Source: Bretschneidera sinensis | Taxonomy: Eukaryota > Streptophyta > Magnoliopsida > Brassicales > Akaniaceae | Length of the DNA stretch: 64,000 nt | Reading direction: 5' to 3' | Assembly (NCBI GenBank): GCA_023935145.1 | Contig: CM043700.1 | Location: 31,977,501 to 32,041,500 of the forward strand | In this document: one piece after another, positions 63,002 to 64,000 of the stretch | Layout: each line of letters opens with the position of its first letter | Position numbering within the stretch: the first letter of the stretch is position 1 | The notes under the pieces: generated by a model | What the model was told of the DNA's origin: nothing | Seen by the model: only the letters and a program-made list of their open reading frames with translations | The model's database searches: none | Translations under genes and position numbers: made by a program

Positions 63002-63634
63002 TGATACTGCCAAAATACACATTTCCAATAAGAAGACGACACGTGGATCATCTTGACCCCAGGCCGCAAAGAGACATGCGGAAGACCCAGGCTCGGACAG
63101 TTGGGCCTCCAGGACATGACCGCCCTTCAGGGCATCATTGCCCCCCAGCTGGGCCTCCATGTCACCACCGTCCTCCAGGTCATGATCGCCCTTCAGGGCA
63201 TCATTGCCCCCCAGCTGGGCCTCCACGTCACCACCGCCCTTCAGGCCATCATTACCCAACCAAGTTGGGATGTCAGGTCGTCAAACTGTTTTAACGCATA
63301 GACGGCTTCTGATCAAGCCAGCAAGGCAAAAGCCCTAGCGAACGGCCTCCAGCCACCTAGCTGGGCCTCATAGGCATCATTACCCAACCTAGTTGGGGCA
63401 TCGTATTGCGGCCGCCCTAGGCCCACTACCGCCTTCGAAACTCTATAAAAAGGACTTGGTAAGCATTCAAAATGGGGATTCGTTTTTAGCTTTACATATA
63501 TACACCTAAGTTTACCCTAACTTAAGCATCGGAGCATCCTCGGAGGCACCCCCTCCGTCTACCCCATAGCCACTCTCTCTTTTCCTGTGCAGGTACCACC
63601 TCCAGCTCAACAACGCACATATTTGGCATCAACA
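63002..63634 (+). repeat. 5' LTR of a gypsy-type retrotransposon (limits approximate)
   Basis: The block starts tgatactgcc and ends ...ggcatcaaca, just before 'tagcaccgtccgtgggaa', which resembles the sequence that follows the LTR in many plant gypsy elements. It has an internal TATA box (63443-63452) and GC-rich tandem repeats (63118-63260) with a 66-bp period (cgcccttcagggcatcattg at 63121 and 63187, plus a shorter third copy). The other LTR is outside the window, so the limits are inferred from TG..CA ends. Confidence 0.6.
63443..63452 (+). promoter_or_regulatory. TATA box in gypsy LTR
   Basis: ctataaaaag lies about 260 bp before the gag ATG, in the position expected for the U3/R promoter of an LTR. 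Confidence 0.6.
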
Positions 63635-63711
63635 GACTAGCACCGTCCGTGGGAAACCACATCTCTCGCTGACAGTAACAGCGAAGAAGTCGAAAGAACT
63701 CATCTGTTATC

Positions 63712-64000
63712 ATGCCCCCAAAAACACCCGCCAGGGATCTAGGCGCTCGCGTACTACGATCGGGACAACAGTCGGGAGCGAATTCCTCAGCTGAACCCGT
63801 GGCTCACCCGAATGACAGCACACTCCAGGCGCAATTCACAGAGCTCGCACACCTAGTAGTAGATCTGGCTGCCGAAGTTCGCGGCAGACCTCAGCATACT
63901 GTACCACTCCCGTCACAGGAACCAGATCACAACGGTTCCACGACCACCGCCCACCAGCAGATGACTATTCGGCGAACCACTCACCTCCCCCAGCCAAGTT
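63712..64000 (+). CDS. Gypsy gag, N-terminal part, cut by window end
   Basis: An open frame starts at the ATG at 63712 (MPPKTPARDLGARVLRSGQQ) and runs without a stop to the window edge, 96 codons. It has a helical stretch FTELAHLVVDLAAEVRGRP followed by a Pro/Thr/Gln-rich linker, as in the N-terminus of plant gypsy gag proteins, and follows the LTR and primer region at the expected distance. The capsid domain would lie beyond the window. The frame is intact so far, so this may be a relatively young copy. Confidence 0.65.
   Translation, partial: MPPKTPARDLGARVLRSGQQSGANSSAEPVAHPNDSTLQAQFTELAHLVVDLAAEVRGRPQHTVPLPSQEPDHNGSTTTAHQQMTIRRTTHLPQPS

Noticed and set aside
62957..63259. Minus-strand repeat protein frame opposite the gypsy LTR repeats
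   Set aside because: It is only the translation of the GC-rich DNA repeat, with no start context or homologue; the same DNA gives open frames in several registers.

Overview
The window is nuclear DNA of a flowering plant, most likely a eudicot. It is AT-rich, its genes have many introns with GT..AG borders, and it holds plant-type copia, gypsy and LINE elements, MITEs and two plant-specific gene families (a GRF with a miR396 site and a CYP72-clan P450). The genus cannot be read from the sequence.

Layout. 1-13.4 kb is transposon debris: a TE-associated ORF, a decayed SIRE-type copia element, a second copia fragment, orphan LTRs and primer-binding sites, and a long gypsy-like LTR. 13.4-18.2 kb is mostly featureless apart from one small GC-rich ORF. 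18.2-20.7 kb (+) is an intact five-exon cytochrome P450. 21.4-25.3 kb (-) is RNA polymerase III subunit RPC4 in ten exons, with a complete small non-coding LTR element in its last intron. 29.0-29.6 kb (+) is a single-exon Nudix-like gene of unknown function. 32.1-33.6 kb (-) is a growth-regulating factor (GRF) with QLQ and WRC domains and a miR396 target site. 37.4-61.7 kb (-) is one 24-kb gene for a DENN-domain protein in 18 coding exons. 63.0-64.0 kb (+) is a gypsy 5' LTR and the start of its gag, cut by the window edge.

The most informative structure is DENN intron 5 (47405-57978). It holds three nested insertions: a LINE, split by copia element A (perfect 5-bp target duplication ATAGA), itself split by copia element B (target duplication CAAGA/CAAGG). 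LTR divergence, counted by eye, is lower for the inner element, as nesting requires. The DENN reading frame stays open across all exons, including a 45-nt exon at the edge of this intron.

The genes are unrelated neighbours (specialised or hormone metabolism, Pol III transcription, growth control, vesicle traffic) and do not form a pathway. I found no convincing new biological system. The best leads are the 12-bp palindrome arrays near 0.9-1.2 and 6.5-6.8 kb, the Nudix-like gene with an altered motif, the nested insertions and the small LTR element in RPC4.
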